Assembly (NCBI GenBank): GCA_002102555.1
Contig: MCFL01000016.1
Location: 186,001 to 250,000 of the forward strand
Source of the DNA: Catenaria anguillulae PL171
Taxonomy: Eukaryota > Blastocladiomycota > Blastocladiomycetes > Blastocladiales > Catenariaceae
Direction of reading: 5' to 3'
Length of the DNA stretch: 64,000 bases
Shown here: positions 32,686 to 44,492 of the stretch, piece after piece
How positions within the stretch are numbered: position 1 is the first letter of the stretch
Layout: each line of letters begins with the position of its first letter
Program-made: the position numbers and the translations under genes
The notes under the pieces: model-generated
Database searches by the model: none
Told to the model about the DNA's origin: nothing
The model's input: the letters and a program-made list of their open reading frames with translations, nothing else

Positions 32686-35243
32686 TCACAACCTGCCCAT
32701 CCTCCTCCTCGACACGCTCTGGACATCGTTGGGCAGTGCCAACACAATCTGCTGATCATCACCAAACCTAAACTGATCGGCCACCACATCCTCGTCGTAC
32801 CGCTTAATCACATACTTGTCCTTCCTGCCCTTGATCACATCGTCCAGGCTCCACGTAATCACATACGGCCCCGTCGACGTGACAAGCGAACTCTCGCCCG
32901 TCACTGACACGTTAAAGTACGCCGCAGTGAAGCGCGGCGCCATGCCCATCTTTGCCACGTGCTCTGGCCGCAACGCCAAACGCGCTGCCGACGGGCGGCC
33001 GTCCTTTGGCATGCGTGTCGAGAAGGCAGTGGTGGCTGCACCCTTGGCCGTTGTGTGACGCACGTCAAACAGCAGCAGGTGCGAGCGGGTCGTGGCCAGC
33101 ACATAGTTGCCGTCGACCGAAACGTCCAAGTGGACAATGGCGTCGCCTGCAGATTGCAAGGCAGTGGTGGCGCGCTTGCCGACTTGGTTGAAGAGGCGCA
33201 GTTCGCCCTTGGCAGACGCAACGGCAACTTGGCCCGACGACGACGATGCAACGGCTTGCAGGCCCACATTCTTGGAGTAGGTGTACTGCGAATCGTCCGA
33301 CACCACCGACCCGGCCATACGCGGGTCCACGCGAAACACGGACCGGTCAGACACACCCAAAAATGTGGCCTCTGCGCCAGCCGCCGACTCGGTCGACTTT
33401 GCGGCCGCGCTCAAATCGTTGACGGGACGGCCTGGCAAACTAAACTCGCGTACCACCTTTTCGGACCCGAGATCGAGCTCGTACAGCTTTGTCGCATCCT
33501 TGGTTGCGTCCGACAAGATCATCTTGCGCTCACCGTCGTGCAGCAACACCTTTGTGGGCTTGAGCGGGTCACGGTTGAACTTGACCTTTTTGATCATGGT
33601 CTCAAACTTGACCTTGCCGCGCGGGCCGTATCCAAACACGCCAATGGACCCGCCGCGCACAACATAGGTGCGTGAGCGAGTGGTGGTGAGCAACGAGTTG
33701 GTCGCGGTTGGGTCGTCGTCGTCCGAGGCTTGATCGTGCTCGTGGTCGTCGTCGTCGTCGTCGCCCGAGTGGCCGACGGGTCCGTCGTTGTCGTCCACCT
33801 CCTCGTCTTCATCCTCGGATTCCTCATCCGACGACCTCCTGCGTTCCTCGTCGTCGTCGTCGTCATCATCATCCCTACCCATGCCACGATCTGTCGACGT
33901 CTGCTGCTCCAAATACTCCATGTCCTTGTCATCCAACTGCATACTCGCCAAACTCGCCTCGAGCGTCGCCTGCACATGCAACTGAGTAAACGCCCGGCGC
34001 CATTCGCGAAACTCTGCGTCCGTGGCCAAATTGACACTGACACTGACACACCCGTCCTTGCCCGTGCCCACGTCCTTGAAGTACATGTTCCAAATCATGG
34101 CGCACTGATCGGGCCAAAACATGTGATTCATGTTTTGAGTGAGCGGCTGGCGGATGAGCACGCCGCGGTCCGATTCCACCGCCAGCCACGCATCGGTCGA
34201 GTCCGAGGCATTGGTCAGCAGTTGCACGGTGCACTTGTCGGTGACGAGCTGGAATTGGTCCAGTTCGGCAAGGAACATGAACAATTCGGCGTCGAGTTCG
34301 AGAGTCAGGTCCATGTTGGCGGCATTGCCGCCGGGGAATGGCACGGGTTTGGGCAAAAGTTTGGCGAGGTTGGTAGAGGGTGGCGGCGGAGTGGGTGACG
34401 GGGTGCGTGCGCGGCGGGTAGGGGTTTGCTGTTGCTGAGTTGGAGTGGATTTGGATTTCGGGGTCGGGGTCGTAGGTTGTTGTCTTGCTTGTTGCTGGGC
34501 GGTGGCGGAGGCGGTGGGGCGGACGGGCGTCTTGTCATTGTCAACCTGGAAAGAAAAATGCGGCGCATATCCCATGCATGAAATGAGTTTCCAGTTGAAC
34601 CGTGCATCCATCGAAAACAAGAGAGAAAGAGAAAGCGTACTGCGGCTTTGGCCTTGCCTTTGTTGACTCTCTTTTGCTTTTCTCCCTCGGGCACATACAC
34701 CAAACTCTCCAAATCCGCAGGACTTGCGCCCTCTGCCGACCGCATGTACACGCGCTGGTAAATACACTGCAAAACAGTCTGGCGCATCATCTGAAACATT
34801 GGGCTGCTGGTGCCTCCCGGCACCACAAACTCGTAAATCTCGTCAGGTGCGCCGTCCACCTCGCACCACCGGAGCGTGGCCAGGTTGTCGGGCATCATGA
34901 GGCCCGTGTGAAACTTCATGGAGGGCGACACGATAAAGATCTTTTCGTTGCCGAGGAGCAGGTCGTCGTTGTCGAGGTCCGAGGCATCCGAGTCGGCTGC
35001 AGACACGGCATCGTCCTCATCAATGGTACGGGTCACGACCAGATGATAGGTGAAGGGGGTGTCGGTGCGGCGGATGGCGAGCGTGGCGTCGGTAAAGAGA
35101 CACTCGTGGACGCCGCGGATGGCGTCGGGGCGGTCCAGGAAGAGGGCGCCCTCAATGACGAGCAAAGTTGCTTGCGACTCGTCAGAGGCTGCCGCTGAGG
35201 TGCCGCCAAAGATGGCCGAGGTGAGCGACGAGAGCCAGCTCAT
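32686..35243 (-). CDS. VID27: VID27 family protein
   Basis: Exons 34641-35243 and 32686-34545 are separated by a 95-nt intron and give 820 residues, close to yeast Vid27. The N-terminus MSWLSSLTSAIFG, the PH-like middle (DAELFMFLAELDQFQLVTD), a very acidic spacer (runs of Asp/Glu at about 33720-33880) and the C-terminal beta-propeller half (FKTMIKK-type start, KVLLHDGERKMILSD, VHLDVSVDGNYVLATTRSHL, TGPYVITWSLDDVIKGR) are all in the expected order. Yeast Vid27 is a cytosolic/nuclear protein linked to vacuole import and degradation, with no known enzyme activity. The frame is intact. Confidence 0.93.
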
Positions 35244-35504
35244 TTTTTTTGCCTGGAGGAAGTCTTGGGGGACTGACTGCGATGTGCGATGACTGTGCGT
35301 TGAGAATGGCCGTCAGCCGATAGTGCTCGATTTCGATTGTGTGCAGTGAGAGAGAGAAGACGATTATCGACTCATTTGCTTTTGGCTTTTTGACGCTTGG
35401 CTGATCGCGCCTCTCGTGCACAACGTGACGAGCACATGACCTGCAGTACCTCTCAGCGAGGGCTGGAGGGTGCCGGGTTAGTCTTGGGCGCAAAAAAAAC
35501 GCAT

Positions 35505-35670
35505 GACCAGCACCACATGCGTGTGGTCTACCGGTTTATGTCTACCAGTTGCTCGGCAACTCATGTTACTCTGGGTCCTCGGGTTCGATCCACGACGGAT
35601 GCGATTTCCAGCCTATCAGGTTCTGAGGTTGGGTCATATACCCATCCTCCTGCTGTCGAGCAGGTTCCGC
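35505..35670 (+). repeat. SINE-like repeat, copy a
   Basis: Shares three spaced blocks with 35827-35985: CACCACATGCGTGTGG, GGTTCGATC about 70 nt later, and GGTTGGGTCATA(T/C)ACCCATCC about 118 nt later. GGGTTCGATCCAC resembles a pol III B box, so a tRNA-derived SINE is a reasonable guess. No A box or poly(A) is clear. Confidence 0.45.
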
Positions 35671-35826
35671 CAGCGGGTGCGGGGGTGTGAGCGGTGGCCG
35701 AGACGTGGCCGCCTCCACCTTTTCACTTTTTTTTCCCTTCCTTTCTTTCTGCTCTTTCCTCCCTGAATACATCCTTGCCGTTTTTGGGGCTTAGGATGGG
35801 TCGAACCCGCTTCAAAGAGGCAAATT

Positions 35827-35985
35827 ACCACCACATGCGTGTGGCACGCTCGCTTATCCCAATAAGCCCCCCTCACACGGGAGCCCAGGGGTCGGGGGTT
35901 CGATCTCCACTGATACCACCTCGCCCTGGCGACCTCTCGCAAACGCATGGTTGGGTCATACACCCATCCACCTGCCTTGGCGCTC
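35827..35985 (+). repeat. SINE-like repeat, copy b
   Basis: Second diverged copy in the same orientation, about 320 nt after the first. Both lie between VID27 and the IQ-motif gene. The spacing of the shared blocks is kept to within a few bases, although the sequence between them has diverged. Confidence 0.45.
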
Positions 35986-36179
35986 CCCGTCAAACGCAGG
36001 TATGCCACTGTACTTCCCCTCCGCCACACACCCGCATCGCACGGGTACCGGCCGAGGATTGCAGCTGGCAGGGTGCGCAGTTGATCATCCCCTCACGCCA
36101 TCCCACACCCGGCCGAGAGATCGCTCCACCTTTTTGGTTTTTGGTTTTGCTTTTTGTCTCTCGCTTCAGTTGTGAATCA

Positions 36180-38013
36180 ATGCATCCGTTCAAGGGCCGT
36201 CAACCAACCATGAGTACACTCACAGCAAATGCACCATCCCCCTCGCATGGCCCAAGTCGTAGCCGCAGCCGCAGTCGATCGGCGTCTCCGACCCGCAACT
36301 CGCACCTGCTGACCGCCTACTCGGAATTTCAACCTCTGTCGGCACACGACCTGGCCGTCCTCGACCACTACCAGGCCGACGCCGCCGACCTGCTTGCCGT
36401 CCGCTCGCACCTCATTGCTCTCGACGCACAGGTCCGCACGCTCCGGTCGCAAGTGCTCGTGCTTGTTGACGCGGATCTCGCAAAGTACCATGCGGCCGCA
36501 ACCCGCATTCAGGCCGCTTGGCGCGGCACAAAGGGCAGACAATCGGTGCGCAAGAGTAGGATCAACGTTCCCGTCCGTGTACCGGCCGAGGTCGTGGCCG
36601 GCAAAAAGCATGCACAAGCGCTGTCGTCGTCTCCCGTGGCAGCCACCGACCCAGAAGCCCGTGCATCCGCGGCCGCACTGGCCGCACGTCTGGCACCCAT
36701 CGAATCCGGATTCGCAGACCTTGCGTCTACGGTCGACCAGCTCGCCTCGCAGCTCAGCGCATTCATTGCCTCGTCGTCGTCGTCGTCCTCGCCTCACACA
36801 GATCAGCAAGCACAACGGTCGCCTACAGCTGCCAGTTTCCGATCGGTGACACCCCGCCCGTCGCCGCCCGTTGAAGAGGCGGATGAGGGCGCGTGTCCAA
36901 GCACGATCTCGACCGGTTGCACCGCCAAGTCATGGTGCAAGAGTTGCAGGTCGAAAAGTTACGAGAGGCGCTGGCAAAGGTGATGGCGGATAACGCACGC
37001 ATGCGCGGTGTGGTCAAGAGTGCAGCCGCACGCACAATTCAAGCGAAATGGTACATGGATGCTCTTGCCACCCACTCGCGCTGCTTATTCTGACACACTG
37101 CCGTCTGCCATTCCCAGGAAATCCACCCGCCCGAAACCCACCCAAACCCAACCAGGCCCAAGCACCCCGCCACCCGCAACCGCGACATCATCTGACTTAT
37201 CCACCGCCTCGTCATCCCGCGCGGCCCGCGTGTCGTCGCCAACCTGACGCTCGACTCGACGCCATTCACGCCGCCCGCACACAAGTTTGGTGCCGCACCC
37301 GTCAGCCCTTCGCCCATCTGCCCACGCATCCGCCAGCCCATCTTTGATCCGCAAACACCAACCACACTCGGCGGCGCCGCCGCCACGGGTGCGGGCGATC
37401 ACTCGATGCTTTCTGAGCAGAAGAATCGTTCCTTGATCAAGTCGCCAGAAAGACATCACGTCGCGGATCCACGGCAACCAAGCGGCACAGCGTCATGATG
37501 TCGCCGCGGAATGTGATGAGTGGGATTGATAGCGGCAGCGACGGCGGCCACGAGGAGGATGGCGATGGCGAGGGCAAGTGGGTGAGTGTGGACGATTTCA
37601 ATTACATGCGGGCCGAGGTCGAGCTTTTGCGTGCCGAGCTGGATCGCGTGGTTGCCATGGTGGGCCGCGCGCCCGCGCCGGTCACGGCAAGTGGCAGTGC
37701 AGGCGAGGACACGTCGAGGTTGGACGCCATGGAGTCTGGAAACACGTCCATGCTGGGCGCAAGTGTGGCGAACTATGTTGCCCAGCCGCTCCCGCATGCC
37801 GTATCGGTGGCAGCGGTCCTTAGGTCGTCCATGTCGGTGGCGGGATCGGATGACATGAATACGCCAACCCGGCGACGGCGGCGTCGGCGGCGGCGGCGTC
37901 GGTGCATTTGCAACAGCAGCAACAAGTCGGATCGGCGAGTGCGCCGCCACAGGTGTCGAGTGTGCCCATGGGTGCAACGTTGGTTGGGCCGGTCGCATTT
38001 TACGATTTCTGAC
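36180..38013 (+). CDS. IQ-motif coiled-coil protein, unknown
   Basis: Starts at ATG 36180 (or MSTLTANAPS at 36210) with an Arg/Ser repeat region (SRSRSRSRSASP). An IQ calmodulin-binding motif, AATRIQAAWRGTKGRQ, follows at about residue 107. A Ser-rich linker, a coiled coil (HRQVMVQELQVEKLREALAK) and a second IQ-like motif (AARTIQAKW) follow in a shifted frame near 36890-37050. After an intron (37051-37117) comes a Thr/Pro-rich part, FDPQTPTTLGGAAATG, a second coiled coil (FNYMRAEVELLRAELDRVVA) and a Gln/Ala tail ending AFYDF at 38013. At least three frame changes are needed. It is probably cytoskeleton- or calmodulin-associated; the family is not identified. Confidence 0.5.
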
Positions 38014-38663
38014 GGGGTTGATGTACTGCCTCCATCACCGGATTGGATTCTCGGCTGTTCGTCATTTCACGTGTGGATCCAATGTGAATATATACAGCAC
38101 GCTCACGCTTCTTGTTGGATTCTCTTGCTTCCCAGCATTGACTTGTCCCGTCCCGCCCGAGAAAAGATGGACGAGCTGGGACCGCTTTCGTGTCGGCAAC
38201 CTGAACGAGCCCGCGAACTCCTCAACCGTGACTCGGCCATTTCGCGCCAACATGCGATAGCAAGTCGCACACGGGTCGCCATTCAATACAAGTTGAGCTG
38301 AATCATCCGGGCCGCCAGCAGGTGAGCGGCATGAGCAGGGTAGAAATCGTGGACTCGCGATCACGGGTTACCTGGACGCGGTGAATCTGTCCAGATCGGA
38401 CAAGTCGGATTCAGTTTGCAATTGCTCACGAGACATCAGAAGATTCGCCCAGCTCGGCCACAGCCAGGTTCCCGAGCCTGAATCGACCAAAACGGCGTCC
38501 GGGGACAAAAAGAACAGATGTGCCTGCGTTGGCGTGTCATGCTCGCCCTGAGTCTTGTCAAACGTTAAGACATAATCCCCATGCGCACCAGCGCTTATCT
38601 TGACTCTTCCCGAGGCTCAATATCAAACCCGAAAACAAGCATTGTCGTCTCGTCGCAATCATT
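38014..38663. other. intergenic, nothing recognised
   Basis: No supported gene. Probably the 3' flank of the IQ protein and the promoter of the small secreted protein. Confidence 0.4.
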
Positions 38664-38997
38664 ATGCGTGTCTGCACCTTATTTCACGCGGTACTAGTCG
38701 CAGCCGTAGCCACCGTCTCGTCAACTCTTGCGGCTCCTATCGACACAAACGCTCAAAGGCTGAGCACTGGCGACATGACCGCCAAGCCTGGTACGTCATT
38801 GCTATCATTTCTTTCGCTAGGCTACCGCACCCTGGTGTGCTTACGCAATTGACCGTCCCCCAACTCCCAGAGAGGTGGGGCGGGCGAATCGGCTGGGGTC
38901 CCCCGATGATGGCAACGGTGGTGATCCCCCCGATAATGGCAACGGTGGTGGAAGTGGACATGTCGGCGGTGGTGGCAAGTGCACCAAGTGTGAATAA
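38664..38997 (+). CDS. Small secreted Gly-rich protein
   Basis: Exon 1 (38664-38790 or -38796) begins with a textbook signal peptide, MRVCTLFHAVLVAAVATVSS, with cleavage probably after TLAA. Exon 2 starts at 38871. In one frame it encodes a tandem Asp/Asn-Gly-rich tail (SPDDGNGGDPPDNGNGGGSG) ending in GGGGKCTKCE. The strong GTACGT donor at 38791 leads into a different, hydrophobic frame (MMATVVIPPIMATVV), while a weaker donor 6 nt downstream gives the Gly-rich frame. The mature peptide would be about 60 residues with a terminal CxxC. No family recognised. Confidence 0.45.
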
Positions 38998-39302
38998 GGC
39001 AAGCAATGCGGGACCCGCAACCAAGTGTCCCAAACGGCTCTGTCGGGATCGAAAGGCAATATGTGTAGCTCACGGATACCGTTTGTTGTGATTATGTACG
39101 ATGCTGGGGATACTATACACAGGTACGCATGGGCATTCGATTGAGTAAACGTGAGGCACACTGATGGATAAGGTAGGACAGGCGTACGCTCAACAAGACA
39201 CATCGGTAGGTATATATACAGTCACACTCTGAACACGCCTGATTCAGTTTTCATACAAAAAGGTGGCACGCTGTCACATCGCGAGTCCTCGTTTCATCCT
39301 CC
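38998..39302. other. intergenic, nothing recognised
   Basis: Short gap with a TATATATACAG stretch near 39212-39222. No gene supported. Confidence 0.4.
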
Positions 39303-39984
39303 ATGCTTGCCTTTACCCTTTCCCCAGCATCCTCTGCTTCCGCCTCACCCATCTTCCTCACCCTCCTTCCCATCCTCCCTTGTCGTGAGCGAGTCAAACC
39401 CTCGCTCCAGACTGAGGTACACGCCCGTCCACACGTCTCCCAACGGGCGCACCAAAAGTTCCAACGGCGTCAACCGCGCCGCCTCATCGCCCAACGCATC
39501 CACAAACTCTGCAACACGCGCGAAAAAAACGGGGCTCGTTGGCGCCACAGCGCCAAGCACGTAGCCGGCAAACTCGGCCGCCTGGATCCATGCGTCCGAG
39601 AGCAGCCGCGAAGGCTTGCGCATTGCGCATGCCCCGTAGCGCCGTGCGGAAGTGTTTCTTTTCGTCGCCGGTGGCGGCCCTGACGAGCGGCGTGATGCGC
39701 CGATTTTTGAACGCGGTGGTGGCCGTGGGAGCGAGGCGGGCGGCAAGATCACGCATGCAGTCGAGGCATTTGATGTGGTCGAGCGGATGCTTGATTCAAG
39801 ACATGTCGGGGTCAAAGAGTAAGGCGTCGTTGGTGTGCGCGCACGAGTAGTACGAGTCGTTGAGCGGAGAAGCAGACCGAGATGACTTGGGGCGGGAGGC
39901 AATCTGGAGCTTAAGTTGGCGTGCTTGTAGGCCTCATGGCAATGAGGGCGAAACGAGCGTCTCGGCGGCAGCCACATCGGCGGG
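39303..39984 (-). pseudogene. diverged member of the DAWLHA/EVWTGKYLA gene family, partial
   Basis: Minus-strand paralogue of the C-terminal half of the protein at 50605-52834. Matching blocks are KCLDCMRDLAARLAP, EKKHFRTALRGMR, LLSDAWIQAAEFAGYVLGAV (compare YVSDAWLHALQQAGIILGAE), PTSPVFFARVAEFVDAL and DVWTGVYLSLERGFDSL. The blocks lie in more than one frame and the N-terminal half is missing. The EKK.FRTALRGMR region is about 90% identical in DNA to 50275-50400, so these two pieces form a subgroup. Confidence 0.7.
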
Positions 39985-40305
39985 CTTCTGCGACGGCATG
40001 GTGGCGCGTGTATCTGAGACGCATGGGGTGCCAAAATGAGACAATGAGAAGTGCGATTGAGGATATGCGTGTGACAGTTGTCAGCATGCCCTCAAGGACG
40101 TAGCCTGCGCCATGTTGCACAAGGTAGAGGCGTTTCGGGAGGGGGCCGTGCAGAGAGTTGTGGACGCGGCCGTCGATTTGGCAATGTCGCCCAAGTTTGC
40201 AGCAAACGAGCCGCATGGTGAGATGCGCCGATGGGACTTGCTGTGGGCGGCATTCAACGAGGTGTGGACAGGCAAGTACTTGGCCCTGGAACATGGGGCT
40301 GCATA
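39985..40305 (+). pseudogene. recent duplicate fragment of the 50.6-52.8 kb family gene
   Basis: Plus-strand fragment covering the C-terminal block from MVARVSETHG to EVWTGKYLALEHG. It is about 95% identical in DNA to the reverse complement of 50950-51265. Homology ends exactly where repeat R copy 2 begins (40306). It is in opposite orientation to the older fragment next to it, so this locus was built by at least two events. It is not a complete gene: no start and only about 100 codons. Confidence 0.8.
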
Positions 40306-41480
40306 GCGTGTTCTGGGAAATCGTCGCAGCTGACAGGGACTGGTAGATCCCTCCTTGGTGACAATGCGTGCGGAGGGTTGTGACTGTGTATGTGTTTTCA
40401 TTTTATTTCATTCACGAGTAAGATGTTGACATGTATTGCTCGGATTATGATTGGCTGTTTACAACGGCCCACTGATCGGCTTGTGTGTAACACTCCAACC
40501 ATGTCTTGATTAACACCAACTGCTAGTCGAGTAAGGTCAAGTCATGGGTTCAAGAAAGAAATGGTAGGAGCAAGAAACAAAAACACAAATCGATGGATGC
40601 TAGTGAACCTGCCGAACCGTCCCAATCATGCTCGTTACATAGCCAACATTGCCACTCGGCAGCAAGTTGGTGTCAACTGACATTTCCCGTCACTCAAGCT
40701 TTCGCGAATGACTAAGGAAACCGACACTCCCGTCGAGTCCCCAAATTACCGGACTATCATGAACGGAAAGCTGCGAATACTCTATGAAGGGTAGCACCAA
40801 CTTGAGCAGGTCGAGCGGAGAACGCTGATCCGTCCGCTCGCCGTTATCAAAGAGGCTGGAATCGGCGGTACACACACATGATGAAGTGAAAGAAAAGGCG
40901 ATGAATGATGCAGACAAAAGAGGATGAATTATCATAGCGAACAAATGGAGCGGCAGTCAGAGAATGGCAATGGCAGAGAATTGTGAGTGGGAATGGGAAT
41001 GGGATGGTAGGGGAGTCGATGTAGTAGTGTAAACTGCACATTGCGGATGGATTGCGGTATTGCAAGGAGTTCTTTGAAAAAATAATTGATGGCAGTCTAT
41101 GGTAGTTGAGCAGTTCTAAGCTGTCTGTCCCAGGGTTTTCATTGAACGATGAAAACAGACGACCCTCGTGCAAAAAACGATGTTGCTCTCAGATCGCTTG
41201 AACTTGAAGGGACGCGTCAACTCGCCATTTTCTGCGTTGTCCGCACGAATGCTTGCACAGGCAAGACCGATGACCGTGCTTCAAACGGAGAAAACGAACT
41301 GAACCAGTACTACATCTACATATGAAGTCCATTTAACTTGTTCATATGTACTTCAAAGGTATGATACACACTTGATGCATTAAAATGCGACGACGTTGCC
41401 AGTCAAGAAAGGACATCATCATCTGGCGCACAGAGAACATAAATGTCTCGGCAGGAAGTCCCATAGTGTGTGTCGTTCGC
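40306..41480 (-). repeat. dispersed repeat R, copy 2 (inverted)
   Basis: Reverse-complement copy of the repeat at 53230-54537, with all landmark blocks present and strong similarity throughout. Its left edge abuts the family-gene fragment at 40305. Its right edge (CCATAGTGTGTGTCG) matches the left edge of copy 3. Confidence 0.85.
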
Positions 41481-42091
41481 ACCTTGACTCTGCTCCTCAT
41501 CTCCTGCTCATCCCCAATGGGCTGCTGAGTGCCGTTCTTGATGATGGCGCTTATGATGTCGGGTCCCCACCTTGATCTTTCTCATTCGCTCAAGCGTTGA
41601 CATCCTTTCAGTTTCACCGTCTGTCTATGTCTCCGTCGTCTGGGAGCCGCTTGTAATCCACTGCAATCAGTGCTTTCGGACTCGATCAGAGTCGTGTGTG
41701 AAATTCCTTCAAAAAAAGACACGATGTCCAACTAATCATAGCAGCCCAGATGGTTGTCTTGGAAAAGGCATGGATGCTTCCCTTTATTCATCGCGTTATC
41801 TCTCCTTCACGGGCTGTATCCCAGTTTGCCGACCATCATCGTCGAGCGCATCCTTTATCAATAGCGTCTGTGCCTTCATTGCTTCAAAAGAGACACATTT
41901 CGTCATAAGTACATCGAAGGGCTGTGCCTGACAAATCGAACACGGCATGTTTCACATGGGTCGATCGGAGGCCCTTTTGCCACCGTGCGACAACTCATAG
42001 TGGAGAATGAATTGCAATTGACTTTTCACAATCATTTCCAAATGAATACCCTTGAATGCAACTGACACCTGACACCCGTCGCACTGTCACC
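41481..42091. other. intergenic region upstream of TFB2
   Basis: An open frame of 119 codons (41572-41931) begins at a non-ATG codon and has no recognisable domain, so I do not call it. The rest should hold the TFB2 promoter. Confidence 0.4.
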
Positions 42092-44373
42092 ATGGAGCCC
42101 GTCCCTGTAAGCCGCGAAAACCCGCCATCCACTGTCCGTTGCCGACCTCTTCTCGACTCATCCACTGCCAATCAACCTGACCACTCGCGCCTTCCATGAC
42201 TCGATTCATTCCTCCATTTCTTAGGGCGACATTGTGACGTGCCTTCTCGAGTTTCCCGATGCGACCTTCACGCAGCTATATCAGCAGCCTGCAACATGCC
42301 TCGCCATCTTTCGGTACCATCCCAAGGACCCCACGGCGACCCCGGCCCGGCCCGTCTCGATCGTTTGCTTTGCTTTGCTCATCACTCGCTCTGCTCAACA
42401 GATTGCTTCCAGCTCTTTCAAAACAGTTTGTCATGCGCATGCTGTACCTGCGGCACCCGCTCTCGGAAAGAGAAATGGAAAACTGGGTGCTTGGGCAAGC
42501 GCCACCCGGCACGGGCACGGCAGGTGTACAACAGGCGCAAAAGTATGCGTCTTCTTGCGCAATCGTTGCTGAGTTACCCCTGCGATGCTGACCTGTTGCT
42601 TGTGTAGGGCCGTTGCCAAATCTGCCATTGACGGCGCTCGCAAGTTCAAAATCTTGCTTGAAGCGGGCCACGACCTATGGAAACTCAACGACTCGTTTCG
42701 CAGACATTTTCAGGAAGCTCTGACTGGCGGGTACGTCTCCCCACTGTCTGACGTCGCCAGCCCTCCCTCCTTTCCCCTTCACGTGCGTCCGTACTCATCA
42801 TGATCCGCTCTCGCACTCGAATCATCCCCCCCCCCAGTGGGCCCGAATCCTCATTTGGCTCGCTTGCCCCTGGACCCGACAAAACCGCCGTCGACATATC
42901 GTTCCTGGACCACCACGCGAAAACACAATGGGAGACGCTATTGCAGTTTATGGTCGGCACACCTGGCGCGCCGCGGCCATCGACGCTATCGGTGCGCATT
43001 CTCGAGGAAAGCAAGCTGATGCGAAAGGCGGCAAAGGACGAGTACAGCATTACGCACCGCGGGTTCCAATTTTTGTTGCAGGATGTGAATTCGCAAGTGT
43101 GGGCGCTCTTGTTGCAGTACATGAGCATGGTGACCAATGTCCGTTTTGAGGCTTGTTTTCATGTGGTGGATGAGGGGCAATGTGTTTGGCTGACTGGCCG
43201 GTGTTTGGATGTGTAGTTCGTACCAGATGCAAATCGCCAACACCAGCAACAAGCAGATCAGCCCATGACCATGAACGAGGTGGATGTGCTGTCGTTTTTG
43301 TTTCTGCTAAGTTCCATGGAACTCGGCGCCGTACGTTCTTGTCTCTCTGCCGCCACATTCTCCTCCCGATTCTGACCCGCCCCCCGCGGTATGCTCCGCT
43401 GTGTCGACCTCATAGTCATACTCGGTTGAATCGCTCACGGAAACACAAAAGGCCGTCCTCGACGACATGTGCAACATGGGCATAGTGTACCGGCGGCGAA
43501 AGAAATCGTCACGGTTTTACCCAACGCGACTCGCCACCACGCTAACCAATGGCAAGATGGCCATCAAGCAGGCCGAGGGGGAGGGCCAAGGGTTCATTTT
43601 GCTCGAGACCAACTTCCGCATCTATGCGTACACCAGTACGGTTCCTCGTTTTTTTTTTCTCGGTGTCGTTGGCATAGAGAAGTTGACATCATGTATTGCG
43701 TGCGTTACTAGCGTCCGATTTGCAAATTGCTATTCTCAAGCTGTTTGTCAACGTATCGATGCGGTTTCCCAACTTTGTGATTGGCGTCATGAACCGTGAT
43801 TCTGTGTTGAGTGCCGTGAGCAAGGGCATTACGGCCGACCAGGTCCGACATTGACGTATCTCTTAGCGGTCCGTCAATTGTGCCGAGTTTCTGACCCTCA
43901 TGCTCCGATTTTTTTTTTTTCAGATCATCTCCTTCCTCACCACCAACGCACACCCGCTCATGCACACGCGCGCCAAATCGCACTCGACCCCGCTTTTGCC
44001 CGTGACCGTGGTGGACCAACTGCGGTTGTGGGAAATGGAAACCCAGCGTTTTTCCCACGCGGCGTCTCGCCTCATCATTGGGTTCCCCAACGCCACGGCA
44101 TTTGATGTCATGTACAACGAGGCCTTAAGGCTCAATGCGGTCCTGCTCAAGCACAACGAGGGCGGCACTACCGACAAGCGCCAGTGGGCGCTTGTGGTCA
44201 AGGAAGAGGCGTTTGCGAGCGTGCAGAGCGCGTGGAAGGAGCATCGCAGGGTTCGGGCAGAGGAGATGAAGCGCAGGCAAGCTGCCGCGGCAGCAGCGGC
44301 AGCGGCTTCAAGTGCAGCTGGGGCGGGGGTCCCTGCGCCGCCGAGGGGTGCTGGGCAGCAAGCGCCCAGGTGA
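42092..44373 (+). CDS. TFB2: TFIIH subunit TFB2/p52 (GTF2H4)
   Basis: TFB2 anchors and stimulates the XPB helicase in TFIIH, used in transcription start and nucleotide excision repair. Nine exons join in phase: 42092-42106, 42225-42313, 42402-42542, 42608-42730, 42838-43138, 43217-43330, 43416-43635, 43712-43842 and 43924-44373 (527 residues). Matches to human p52 run throughout: QPATCLAIFR, SKQFVMRMLYL, LLQFMVGTPG, ITHRGFQFLLQD, VDVLSFLFLLSSMELG, RRKKSSRFYPTRLA, LLETNFRIYAYT, DLQIAILKLFVNVSMRFPN and GITADQIISFL. The C-terminus ends in an Ala/Pro-rich extension. The frame is clean. Confidence 0.95.
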
Positions 44374-44492
44374 GCGCACGGCATGTCAATGTGTACATAC
44401 ATGGTGTTTATTACAAGAAGGGAAAAAAAAAAAGACAAGACAGTCAACTTTCAAGGGTTTTGGAAATCCACAATGGCCACTTTTTGACTCTC

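Noticed and set aside
38737-39033. Minus-strand ORF with a signal-peptide-like start
   Set aside because: It is antisense to the Gly-rich exon, with repeats generated by the tandem on the other strand. No splice sites or promoter.
41572-41931. 119-codon ORF upstream of TFB2
   Set aside because: It starts at a non-ATG codon, has no domain and has composition like non-coding sequence.
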